Assembly: GCA_018857735.1 (NCBI GenBank)
Contig: JABMCL010003783.1
Coordinates: 172,501-236,500 of the forward strand
Reading direction: 5' to 3'
DNA: 64,000 nucleotides
Source of the DNA: Alviniconcha marisindica
Taxonomy: Eukaryota > Mollusca > Gastropoda > Provannidae
Shown: in pieces, positions 48,627 through 60,700 of the stretch
How positions within the stretch are numbered: position 1 is the stretch's first letter
How the letters are laid out: each line of letters begins with the position of its first letter
Position numbers and translations under genes: made by a program
Notes under the pieces: model-generated
Told to the model about the DNA's origin: nothing
Seen by the model: only the letters and a program-made list of their open reading frames with translations
Database searches by the model: none

Positions 48627-48941
48627 AGTAAGTAAACATGGTGCTTAACGTCCACAGAAACCATAAGGCTTATTAGGGACGGGGAGAAGGGGGTTGGGAG
48701 GGGGGGAGATTATATACCTGTCACTACACTGTCTCCACGGCCACTGAGAATGATTCCCGCATTAAGATGGGCAGTGATGAGAGCCATTTTAATGTTTCAG
48801 TAGAAAATGATGAACAAAGTCACAAGACAGTGTCCACAAACCACAACCTTTTTGAAGAGAACGGAGAGCTGAAGCGGTATCTAACTGAGGTCCTTCCGCT
48901 TACCAGCCTAATGCCTTACCGCTAGGCCAAACCGGCTCACA
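48627..48941 (-). mobile_element. tRNA-derived SINE, copy 2, with 12-bp TSD
   Basis: Flanked by aactgagagtta at 48615-48626 and 48942-48953, a perfect 12-bp target-site duplication. The - strand head reads gtgagccggtttggcctagc, with a tRNA-like A box, and a weaker B box (gttagatacc) than copy 1. The tail ends gtggacgttaagcaccatgt then ttacttact. It inserted into an older dispersed repeat. Confidence 0.8.
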
Positions 48942-48953
48942 AACTGAGAGTTA

Positions 48954-49655
48954 CGCCCCTTGTCTGCTTATGAACCATCCAAAGTTCAGGTTACTTTGTG
49001 GTGTCTTTGTTCAAAACGAAACGGTTCATCGTCAGCATCATCACTGAGAAACATGCTTTTATAAATAAGGCACATCTTCACACTCTTGGTAAAATTTTGT
49101 TTCCAATACATATTATATGCATTAAAAATTATCAGCACTGAAATATAGCACGTCATGAACCATTGTTTCAGATTACGTGTGTGCTCATGAGTGTGTTTCT
49201 GTTGTGGTTGTGCACGTACATGTGTGAAGCAGCAGTGGATGGATGTATGTGTGTATGCATGCGCGTGCGTACGTGGGTGTGTACGTGCATACAGGCATGC
49301 TGCACGCTCTCGTGTGTTGATAGAATCGGGTATGCCCCCTGTGTGCGTTTTTTAGTTTTAAAAATGTTTCTAAAACGGAGAGGGAGAGCGCAGATGGAGA
49401 GAAAGAACTGAAAAAAGTTACAGTGAGGCGAAGAAGGGGAGAAAGAAAGGTAAGAGAGACTAGTCCAGTAATTTGAGTACAAGACACACAACCAATTCCT
49501 TCTTCGCTCACTTTTATTCCTTTGTTCGCTCAACGTTCATGCCGCATATTATAATAACTGTACACTTTTTAAAATGACACAAGCAACGGTAAAAGTGATC
49601 ACACACACATGCACACTCAGCCAGACCATCATCCTACCACCGCCTAGTCAGCAGG
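48954..49655. other. Intergenic, nothing identified
   Basis: Unique sequence with GT-rich patches (49190-49300). No exon, RNA gene or transposon ends are seen. Confidence 0.35.
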
Positions 49656-49659
49656 GGTG

Positions 49660-49950
49660 GTCGGGTTACAATCGCTACAGCAGGAACCATGTCTTGGTTA
49701 CAATCGCTACAGCAGGAAACATGTCTTGGTTACAATCGCTACAGCAGGAACCATGTCTTGGTTACAATTGCTACAGCAGGACCATGACTTGGTTACAATC
49801 ACTACAGCAGGAACCATGTCTTGGTTACAACTGCTACAGCTGGAAACATGTCTTGGTTACAACTGCTACAGCTGGAACCATGTCTTGATTACAATTGCTA
49901 CAGCAGGAACCATGTCTTGGTTACAACTGCTGCAGTGGGAACCATATCTT
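49660..49950 (+). repeat. 30-bp minisatellite
   Basis: About nine copies of ggttacaatcgctacagcag then gaaccatgtctt. The 30-base period leaves frames open, so translated products such as QQEPCLGYN are artefacts. Confidence 0.9.
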
Positions 49951-51390
49951 GCATTTTAGTCTGGGGCTGTGAAGAAGCCAATAACTCCCACCACAAGTCC
50001 TCCAGTTCCACACATCCGTGTCAATCATCCATCAGTCTCTTCTCACAAACACACAAACTTCTGTCATGAAAACGAACCAAGCGGACTTTCAGTCCGCTTC
50101 ATTTGCTCCGTGGTAAACCTGCCATGGGGGAGGGGGGATCAAGGGAAAAATGACCTGAACACACGTAACACACTGCTGTGATTATATTGTGAAGAAAATC
50201 GTTATGTTGTTATAGCGCTCCCCAGCTGAACACTCCTTGGGGGGAGGGGGAGGGGAGGTCCACCCTGTACATGCAACTCTACACTGACAAATGCAATTCA
50301 TTGGATGAACAGATTGCATCTGAGTTTTATTATTTTAATTTTTGTATTACCATGGCACCTGGGCAGCCACACACTGTCTGCAGAGGATTTATCTTGGATT
50401 TCTGTGCTTGCTGTTATGCAAGAAGCTTATCATGGCTGAAGACGGTCCCCGCATGACCATGCAGCTCACATAGCCTTGGTGTTTTAAATGCTGTCGATGT
50501 GCAACAGCCCCAGCCATGGCATGAAAATCGTCATGAAGTGCATGCATTCGTATCTGTGTGAAAAAGATGGTTGTCTGCACGCCCAAAACAACAGTTGACT
50601 CCTTTTGTGAGATGTGCTTCAAAATCATGGAACACTTAGCCCGCATCATCTTGTCCAACACCCAAACAAATTTTGAACGTGACTGGATCAGAACCTAGTG
50701 AGAAAATACAACTTGAAACTGTTGAAGTTTGAACTGTCTGTCGCTACAGTGGCCCCGAAGTCATTATCTGTTGTTACTGTGGCACTGAAGTACTTGTCTG
50801 GCATTACTGTGACCATGAAGTAAAACCAGGGTCATTCCGAAGAAAAGAGCAGGTATGAATCAATGGGCAAAGCTCAATATCCAAGGTCATCCAAGGTCTG
50901 AAAGATGACGCTTTAATAATAATCATAATCATAATGAGGCCTGAAATATGACATTTTAATAATAATAATAATAATGAGGTCTGAAAGATGACCCTTTAGT
51001 AATAATAATCATGATAATAATGAGGCCTGAAAGATGACACTTAAGTAATAATAATAATGAGGCCTGAAAGATGACACTTTAGTAATAAATGTACTTAAAA
51101 AACATTCCGTGAATGTTCTGTGGTGGCAATCTTTCAATGAACATGGGAGATATGTATGTGTGCGTGTGTGTGCATTAGTGGTTAGTGTGTGTGCACACGT
51201 GTAACTGAGAAGCAAGCAGTGACGATGTCTGTAGATGCAGACCCATGGTAACAAATCCTGTCCACATAAAAGAATGACAAAATAATACATTCATGTCCAT
51301 GTAAAAATGAAATCTAAGGATTCTCATGAAAAATCATCTGTTGCCAAAAGAGAAGTGAACCAAAATCTACCATTACCATGCTGTTACGGT
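49951..51390. other. Intergenic, short AT-rich repeats
   Basis: No exon supported. 50885-51080 has about five copies of gaggcctgaaagatgacact followed by (TAA)n. On the - strand a short open phrase near 49975-50020 (GLVVGVIGFFTAPD) looks membrane-like but has no supporting splice context. Confidence 0.35.
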
Positions 51391-51394
51391 TAGC

Positions 51395-52300
51395 CAGTTA
51401 GTTGGTGCTTTGAGCCCAGTCAACCACAGGAAATTGCTGCTCTGAGCCCAGTCAACCAGAGGATTGGTGCTCTGAGCCCAGTCAACCAGAGGATTGGTGC
51501 TCTGAGCCCAGTCAACCAGAGGATTGGTGCTCTGAGCCCAGTCAACCAGAGGATTGGTGCTCTGAGCCCAGTCAACCAGAGGATTGGTGCTCAGGGCCCA
51601 GTCAACCACAGAAAATTGCTGTACTGAGCCCAGTCAACCAGAGGACTGGTGCTCTGAGCCCAGTCAACCAGAGGATTGGTGCTCTGAGCCAAGTCAACCA
51701 GAGGATTGGTGCTCTGAGCCCAGTCAACCAGAGGATTGGTGCTCTGAGCCCAGTCAACCAGAGGATTGGTGCTCTGAGCCCAGTCAACCAGAGGATTGGT
51801 GCTCTGAGCCCAGTCAACCAGAGGATTGGTGCTCTGAGCCCAGTCAGCCAGAGGATTGGTGCTCTGAGCCCAGTCAACCACAGAAAATTGCTGCTCTGAG
51901 CCCAGTCAACCACAGAAAATTGCTGCTCTGAGCCCAGTCAACCACAGAAAATTGCTGCTCTGAGCCCAGTCAGCCAGAGGACTGGTGCTCTGAGCCCAGT
52001 CAGCCAGAGGATTGGTGCTCTGAGCCCAGTCAACCAGAGGATTGGTGCTCTAAGCCCAGTCAACCACATATGATTGGTGCTCTGAACCCAGTCAACCACA
52101 TATGATTGGTGCTCTGAACCCAGTCAACCAGAGGATTGGTACTCTGAGCCCAGTCAACCACAAAGGATTGGTGCTCTGAGCCCAGTCAACCACAGAGGAT
52201 TGGTGCTTTGAGCCCAGTCAACCACAGAGGATTGGTGCTTAGGGCCCAGTCAACCACAGAAGATTGGTGCTTTGATCCCAGTCAACCACAGAGGATTACA
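51395..52300. repeat. 30-bp minisatellite, about 30 copies
   Basis: Unit gtcaaccagaggattggtgc then tctgagccca. Central copies are nearly identical, with cacaga or cacatat variants at the edges. Because 30 is divisible by three, several frames stay open on both strands (EPSQPEDWCS on +, VDWAQSTNPL on -). There are no signs of selection on protein. Confidence 0.9.
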
Positions 52301-52639
52301 CCAGGGCTGTTATAGAAAGAGATATCACCAATCACAGCATGCTTGAATACAGACTTCTGTCCACTACAAATATTACAAATGAAAAATAAATTACCCACAT
52401 GTTTACAGAGATGGAGACGGACAACAGCAGAGACAGAGAAACAGGCATACATGAAGCAAAACTGAAAAAGAAAACTGCCGACATAAATCATAATGGTATA
52501 GAGAGGAACAGGGGATTAAAAGACGGGAAAACAAAACTTCGTTTTTGCTGCACAAGATGAACAAGCAAGCAAACAACTGTATGCCGTTAGCTGTACTTTA
52601 GCAATAGGTCACTGTAGGTAAGATGCCCCAACATCCCAA

Positions 52640-53330
52640 AGCAAAATGGAAACCCTTCACCACAAAAATACACCCAGTCCTGCTGCCACTGACAAACGGC
52701 TGGGTGTCTACGTATGACGGGCACGACGGCAACGGTGCAGCCTTCACTGCTGAAGCCACTTGCACTTAACCGGGTGTCTATGTATGACGCTTGACAGCAA
52801 CGATGGTGCAAACTTTACTAATGAAGCCACTTGTACTTAATCCTGACTGGGTGTCTGTGTATGACAGACAATAGCAACGGTGCAGACTTTACTGTTGAAG
52901 CCAGTTGTACTTAACTGGGTGTCTATGTATGATGGACACAACTTGAACAGCAACAGTGCAGACTTCACTGCTGAAGCCACTTGTACTTAACTGGGTGTCT
53001 ACATATGACAGATAACAGCAACAGTGCACAATTGTTGAAGCCGCATGTACTTAACTGGGTGTCTATGTATGACTGATAACAGCAACAGTGCACAAGTTAC
53101 TGTTGAAGCCACATGTACTTAACTGGGTGTCTATGTATGACAGACAGCAGCAACGGTGCAGACTTTATTGTTGAAGCCGCATGTACTTAACTGGGTGTCT
53201 ATCTATGATGGACAGCAGCAATGGCGCTGACTTTACTGCTGAAGCCACTTGTACTTAACCGGGTGTCTGTGTATGACAGACAACAGTAACGGTGCAGATT
53301 TCACCGCTAAAGCCACTTGCAGTAGACAGG
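52640..53330 (-). repeat. 75-bp tandem repeat
   Basis: About nine copies of a unit with gaagccacttgtacttaact, gggtgtctatgtatgacaga and agcaacggtgcagactttac. A related single unit is at 53985-54050. It may lie in the 3' UTR or downstream of the gene ending at 54687 (- strand). Confidence 0.85.
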
Positions 53331-53984
53331 GTTAGTACACAGGTGGTAGTGGTAGTGGTAGTGGCGCAACCCAACTGTCTACCTACACTTGTGCGTGTGC
53401 CTCAAGCGTGACGTAGCCGAAGTTGCACTGATCGCTACCTAAACACCTGCCCCTTCACACAGAAGAGTAACTTCAGAAGGTTCATCCAGTAACAAACTTT
53501 ACAAATTAGTCTTTTGTGGCATCACTGATCAAGTAGTTGTTATGCTCATAAAACTGACAAGAAAGATGCACTCAGCGGCACCTGGTTACTTCAGTTGGTT
53601 GCACTGCTACGGTTCACTATTTTGATTTCGGATGAAATCTTTATAGGGTTACATCATAAAGCTAAAACAGCACTAAAATCAACAAAAGCAACCCAAATTA
53701 CAATCTTATACAAGCATAGGATGCTAATCTACAAAGAAAAGTAGAAGTTTAATGTTTACTTATAGCAAAATAAAGTGGAAATGGTCCCTACGAATCCACT
53801 GTGGTAAGAATGCAGCAGTAGATGAAAGCTGGAGCCATGTGGTAAACAATCCTCATAACCTCCGACCTGTGACCTCTGATCCCCACACACATCACTGACA
53901 TCACAAGAGAAAATAGTTCCCTAACCACTACCACTACCACCTGTGTACTAACCCTCTCTACTCACTAACCCTCTCTACTAACTG
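53331..53984. other. No feature identified
   Basis: Unique sequence. The phrase ctaaccactaccactaccac then ctgtgtactaaccctc (53920-53955) is the near reverse complement of gttagtacacaggtggtagt at 53330-53360, so this block is bounded by an inverted repeat about 600 bases apart, possibly a transposon or foldback. Confidence 0.4.
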
Positions 53985-54034
53985 GGTCAGTGGGTGTCTA
54001 TGTATGCATGACAGACAACCGCAACGGTGCAGAC

Positions 54035-54250
54035 GTCACTGCTGAAGCTACTTGTGAACAGAACAAAGATTTCATCCTCATGTGCAAATGTGTTTTCAAC
54101 TGGTTCCTGACGTAGTCTTGTAACAGTATGGTGATAATGATGAACAGCTTCTTGTAAACAGAACAAAGATTTCATCCTCAAGTGCACATACATTTCCAAC
54201 TGGGTCCTGACGTAGTCTAGTAGGGTGACAATGATGAACAGCTTCTCTAA
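54035..54250 (-). repeat. Two-copy tandem duplication, about 100 bp
   Basis: gaacaaagatttcatcctca, tcctgacgtagtct and aatgatgaacagcttct occur twice with about 15 percent difference. It lies in the probable 3' UTR of the third gene. Confidence 0.8.
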
Positions 54251-54686
54251 AGCACACTTCCAGTGGCCGACTTCGCTGCTCTGTGCGCTGTACACAAAGG
54301 GGGAAGGGTGTTCACAGGGAGTCCCGTACCGTCCTAGCAGAGAAGCAGACATGATTACGGAAAACAATAACACACAGCATGCACTTACACCCATGTGTAA
54401 TCAGCGCAACAATGTGTTGTGGACCACATCTAGTCCAGCGGGTGTTGTCGGTCATCACGGCACAATGTTGGGTAACAATGTTAACGTGTTGTGGTGATTA
54501 CGTAAGTTCAGTCATCATGACCTGACGTCAGAAATGATCACGACAGCGTACTGTAATTAAGTATAGTCCGTCATGATGGCACAACGTCGGGATGGATGAT
54601 GATCATAACGTGCTGTGTTTAACTTAAGAGTGGTCAGTTCTCCTATCAGGGCTCGAGGCCTGATTTTTCTTCACATCCAGTGATGC

Positions 54687-54750
54687 CTACGAATGGCTCC
54701 CCCGTCCTCCCACATCCAGAATCTCCTCCTTGACGATCAGATTCACCGCT
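54687..54750 (-). CDS. Third gene, terminal exon
   Basis: The acceptor gtgtgtattccag is followed by one base that completes an Arg codon, then AVNLIVKEEILDVGGRGSHS and TAG at 54689-54687. Only this frame fits the phase of the exon at 55164-55285. Confidence 0.6.
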
Positions 54751-57700
54751 CTGGAATACACACAAGCAAAATGTCAAACTGGCGGAAACGACTGCCTCAT
54801 AAAAGTAATTACACGAAACCAAGGACAAAAATTGAATACTCTCACAATACAGAGAGGCTGGGAAATACTGGAGGGAGGGGGGGGGGGGGGGGGGGGGGGA
54901 GGGGGGGTTTGAAGGGGTTAAGGCTGGGGTGGTGGTGGAGTTTATAATTGGGGAGGTGGGTTAAGCCCCCTGTCTAATCAAGTGTTTAAAGGTGACCCAG
55001 TAAACACACATGTGATAACGGCATTAACGCTACTACGCTGTCTTTTCATACAGTTTGCAGAGTCGCCTCCAGCTGCATTAGTACTTCCTTTCAAATTTTC
55101 AAAGTCTTGTGTTTATCAACATGAACTCTTCTGTGACACAGGAAATCTATTCCAAATAAATACCTTGCAACACCTCTAACACTGTAGTAATAGTTCTTTC
55201 TGTCAAATTTCTCCATCAGGCGCCACTTGGGAATGCCAGTGAAGAAGACTCTACCACACTGACCGTGACAGAGAATACCACCTGTCTGGGGTTCTTCTTC
55301 TTTAGCACTGGGATTGAAACGTTACGCTATACTACTACTGCCAGAGGTGCTGGCAATACTTACACTACAGTAAAACCTTGTATAATGTTTATGTACTGGA
55401 CAGGACCAAAGTGAAGAACTGACAAAAACTAAATAATAATAATCAAACAACTCAACCCATGGATCAGATTTGGCTGAAGCAGCAAGGCTTTTAACTTTAA
55501 GTGTTTGTCCTCTTTATTTTAGTCTGTGGCAAGGTCTTTCAGGTCTTACTATTGTTAGTATGATGAACCACATGCTGTTTCACTACACTCTGGCCAACTC
55601 TACTGGGAAATCTCAAAATACAGAGATCTCAGCATGCACAGATTTTAATTCTACAAATACAGAACAATATAATTTATGTCAACTGAATGTACTTTCACTG
55701 CTAGTGCTACAAAAATTGTTCGTAAAAATTATAAAGTGAAACACACACACACCACAGCCATGTTTCCTACAGTTCAGCCAGTCACCGTTTTTCATAAATC
55801 CATTAGAAACAGACTGGGATTAGGGCTTGCTGTTTGGGTCTTGAAGTAAATGTGGCAGCTATGTGGGTAATAATAACACACTCAGCTCCCAGCCCAAACT
55901 CCAAGCACTGGTTTACGACATCCTTCATTCAACCACTGCTGTATTTAGTTACGCCATAGGGTCCAGAAAACCGTCAGCTAACAAGCAGTTTTTTTTGTTG
56001 GTGCTCAAACTGTAGTAAGTTTGTTACAAACAACTCAAATAAAACCAAGGCGTGTCATTTAAAGCCGCCAACAAAGTTTGCACCAGCACAAATAAAACCA
56101 CAATCATTTGAATCGAGATGGAACTCTCTTTTGTTTTAACCCTTGGCGCTAGGTTGTTTCTACAGTCATATTAGTACCCGAACCTTTCGGAGGGCGCTGA
56201 CCGCGTCACTGGACAGCTGCACAGAGATAAAGAGTGCCCCTTCAGTGGCATAACTAAATCTGGCAGAGTTTGGAGGAAGGAGCCGGAAAGCGGTGTTCGG
56301 AGTGTGCTCCCAGCCATGGGTCTAGGAGACTCGCACAAAGCACCAGTACTAGCACAAAGCACCAGTACTAGCACAAAGCACCAGTACTAGCACAAATCAC
56401 CAGTACTAGCACAAAAGACTAGTACTGCCACAATGCACTAGCACAAAGCTCTTGTACTAGCACAAAGCACTAGTAATAGCACACAGTACCAGCACACAAA
56501 GCACCAGTGCTAATACAAAATACTAGCACAAAGCACTAGTACTAGCACAAAATACTAGCACTACCACAAAACACCAGTACTAGCACAAAGCACTAGTACT
56601 AGCACAAAGCACTAAACAAAGTGCTAGCACAAAGCACTAGTACTAGCACAAGGAAGAGAAAAGGTGAGCAACTACTGTGGGAACTACATGTGGGTTACAT
56701 GCAGGAACAGTACACTCAGTTAAACTTAAAGCCATGTGACCAAGAGACGATACACCAAGCACCAGCACAAATGAAAATGCACACAAGACAGAATGTCAGC
56801 TTGTCCATATCCATAGGTGTCAGTGAGAAGAAGAGAAATGACTGTAAAATATTTTAACCCCTTCACTGCTGAAAGATGCACGGACACGCCAGCAAACAGT
56901 GTATTTTCTGCTCCTATAACATCTACTTTCAATGCTATGTGTTTTGATGAAAATCCTTTCACATGAAAGTGCAAAAAAACAAGACAAACAGTTTAAGGGT
57001 TTCAAATTTTGCACATTTATTGGTCATTTTCAAGTGACATCATGGCAGTGAAGGGGTTAACCCCCCATCCCCACCTCCCACAAACAACTATTAAGGACAA
57101 AAACAACTGTTGCTGAAAAACATCCTCCCAGGGCCAACGCCACATGAATATCGTCAATGTATGTCTACATATTTCAACATGACTGATTTAGTGATTCACT
57201 GTCAGTTTGCAAATTATTCTTTTTAGATTTTTGTGACTTTCATCCTGTTTTGATATAATTTACAGTCAAAAAAGCAGGATACCCATAAGCAATCCCACGA
57301 TTAACTTCCATTCAAATTATCAAAACAGCACAACTCGAGTCCCCCGGTTAAACACAAATTCCTGTGACCTGAAAACAGGTCATGGTCAGCAAAACCAGTA
57401 TGAACAGGTGGCCATTTGATTGATTCATCTGTGTTTGATCTGACCAATAACGTGAATGATCTCTGTTTGATCTGACCAATAATGTGAATCATCTCTGTTT
57501 GATCTGACCAGTAACAATTAACATGCATGTGTAGTCATGTAGAGTGAATGATGTCCAGTCATGTAGCGTGTAGTGCTGCAGAGTTTGAGTTATAACTTTG
57601 CAAGACATGAAGTACTGTAAGTCAGGGGAGGTTGGCAGACAGAATGGTAGTGTGGGCAAACTGTGGGTGCATGACTCTATTGTAGTACTGTAAGTTGTGG

Positions 57701-60700
57701 GGAGGTTGGCAGACAGAATGGTAGTGTGGGCAAACTGTGGGTGCATGTGCAGGGTGTGGGTGCATGACTCTATTGTAGTACTGTAAGACGTGGGGAGATT
57801 GGCAGACTGAGAATGGTAGTGTGGGCAAACTGTGGGTGCATGTGCAGGGTGTGGGTGCATGACTCTATTGTAGTACTGTAAGATGTGGGGAGATTGGCAG
57901 ACTGAGAATGGTAGTGTGGGCAAACTGTGGGTGCATGTGCAGGGTGTGGGTGCATGACTCTATTGTAGTACTGTAAGACGTGGGGAGATTGGCAGACTGA
58001 GAATGGTAGTGTGGGCAAACTGTGGGTGCATGTGCAGGGTGTGGGTGCATGACTCTATTGTAGTACTGTAAGACGTGGGGAGACTGGCAGACTGAGAATG
58101 GTAGTGTGGGCAAACTGTGGGTGCATGTGCAGGGTGTGGGTGCATGACTCTATTGTAGTACTGTAAGACGTGGGGAGATTGGCAGACTGAGAATAGTAGT
58201 GTGGGCAAACTGTGGGTGCATGTGCAGGGTGTGGGTGTATGACTATGAGCATGTGGGTAGGCTACTGCAGGCAATGCTGGGCTGACACCCAGGGACACTG
58301 ATCAGCTCCCCTCAGTAATATATAATACCCTTTCCAACTTCCACAGACAACTCATTACAAAATCACAGCATATGCAGACAGACTGTGGAATGCAAGATAC
58401 TATGTTAAGTTAGCAGGCACACATATAACAGCATGATAACAAAAATATGCAGGCAAGCATATTATGTGTTACAATGGTGTGGTTACAAACTATGCCCATA
58501 AGCCTCTGCTAAGTCTAAAATACAGTGATACTTAAAATAAGAGATCAAATACAACTTGTTTTTCTAAATGCAGGCAAAGAAATCATAGGACTATGTTTAA
58601 AGCAATGCAGACAAAAATACTACTTTATTACAGACCAACTAAATACGAGAGAGGAAAGATTAATAGGAGAGGTATAAAAAATGTGAGAACACACTATAAT
58701 AGGTGTTTGTGACAGTGAGCTGGGGGCCACGCAATCAAGATCAGACCAGCAGTACACAGACAAGCCAGCAGCACTGAGTACACTTACCCTGTAGGCCAGC
58801 AATACTGAATATGCTTACCCTGCAGGTCAAAGACACTGAGTACACTTACCCTGCAGGCCAGAAATATTGAGTATGCTTACCCTGCAGGCCAGCAATACTA
58901 AGTGCACTTACCCTGCAGGCCAGCAGTACCAAGTACACCTACCCTGCAGGCCAGCAATACTAAGTGTACTTACCCTGCAGGTCAGCAATACCAAGTACAC
59001 CTACACTGCAGGCCAGAAATACTCAGGAGTGCACTTACCCTGCAGGCCAGCTATACTCAGGAGTGCACTTACCCTGCAGGCCAGCAATACTCAGGAGTGC
59101 ACTTACCCTGCAGGCCAGCAATACTCAGGAGTGCACTTACCCTGCAGGCCAGCAATACTCAGGCAAGGAGCTCCCTGCAGGTCAGAAATTCTCAGGAGTA
59201 CGCTTACCCTGCAGGCCAGCAACACCCAGGAGTGCTCTTACCCTGCAGGCCAGCAACACTCAGGAGTATGCTTACCCTGCAGGCCAGCAATACTCAGGAG
59301 TATGCTTACCCTGCAGGCCAGCAACACCCAGGAGTGCTCTTACCCTGCAGGCCAGCAATACTCAGGCGAGGAGCTACCCTGCAGGCCATAAACACTAAGT
59401 GTGGTTACCCTGCTGGCTGGCAATGCTCAAACTGTGCAAATGCCCTTCAGATCAGCAGCACTCAGAGTGCAGCTGCCTTGTTTGTGCTAGCTAGCAATGC
59501 TGAACAGCAGTTACGCTGCAGACCAGCAATTCTGTGTGAAGCTGCTCTGCAAACTAGCAATACTAAGTGCAGTTACAACGCTGTCCAGAAATACTGAGTG
59601 CAGTTACCCTGCAGACCAGCAATACTGAGTGCAATTACCCTGCTGGTCAGCAATACTAAATGCAGTTACCCTGCAGACCAGCAATGCTGAATAGTTACCA
59701 TGCTGGCCAGCAATACTGAGTGCAGTTGCCCTAAAGACCAGTAAAACACACAGTGCAATTACCTTCAGGCATCAGATTCCAAAATATCACTTTTGACGGA
59801 AATTCACAAATCTGTTACCAAAACAACTGCTCAAGAAAGTATTCAAGTACGGTTCTGTCATTTCTCTCTTTTCAAGAATGACACCTGCCATTCCTCAGTT
59901 GATGAAATGTCATCTCTTGATGGAAAAATGTAATGTCTGCTGGCCTGGCCTTGTCTCTTGCAGGCCAGCAATCTCTGAGTGTAGATGCCTGGAGACTAGC
60001 AAGTTCAGAGTGCAGTTGCCCTATGGGCCAGCAATACTTAGTGCAGAGGCCGTAAGGCCAGCAATACCAAGTGCAAATGCCCTACAGACCAGCAATCTCA
60101 GAATGCAGTAGCATGCAGAACAGCAATGAGTGCAGTTGCCCCACAGGCCAGCAATACACAAGCAAGTGGAGTGCAGTTGCCCTGCAGGCCAGCAATACAC
60201 TACCACAGGCAGAGTGCAGTTGCCCTGCAGGCCAGCAATACTCACAGGATGTGCTGTCTTTTCCCTTGCGTTGCTTCCCCTCTGGCCTGAGACACGACCC
60301 ACCAATCACACATCAATACTGTTGCCGACACACGCCACCAGTCCCACATACATACCATCACAGACATCCCCCACCAATCCCAATTCAATACCATTACAAA
60401 CGCCACCAGTCCCACATCCATACCATCACAGACACACCCCACCAATCCCACATCTGTACCATTACAGACCCACCAATCCCACATCCATACTGTCACAAAC
60501 ACACTCCACCAATCCCACATCAATACTGTCACAGACACACTCCACCAATCCCACATCCATACTGTGACAGACACAAACAACCAATCCCACATCCATACCA
60601 TCAGGCATCACAGACACACACCAACGATTAAACATCCATACTGCCACAGACACACATTACCAATTATCATTATTGCCAGAGACACCACCCACTAATTATA

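Noticed and set aside
49975..50020. Short membrane-like frame GLVVGVIGFFTAPD on the - strand
   Set aside because: Only about 20 codons, no clear splice acceptor and no neighbouring exons.
51395..52300. Long open frames on both strands (EPSQPEDWCS and VDWAQSTNPL repeats)
   Set aside because: The unit is exactly 30 bases and near-identical, so frames stay open on both strands without selection. No start context or splice sites support a gene.
53987..54394. 135-codon frame on the - strand as a membrane-protein exon (CALEKLFIIVTLLDYVR)
   Set aside because: It lies after the stop codon of the third gene, consists partly of a two-copy duplication and lacks a convincing acceptor and donor pair. 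More likely 3' UTR.
57489..58298. Frames with repeated CPHYHSQSANLPTSY on the - strand
   Set aside because: A 95-base repeat read in shifting frames; not a protein-coding gene.
58867..59597. Frames with repeated YPAGQQYSGVHLPCRP on the + strand
   Set aside because: A 33-bp minisatellite whose period keeps the frame open; all three + frames are open at once.
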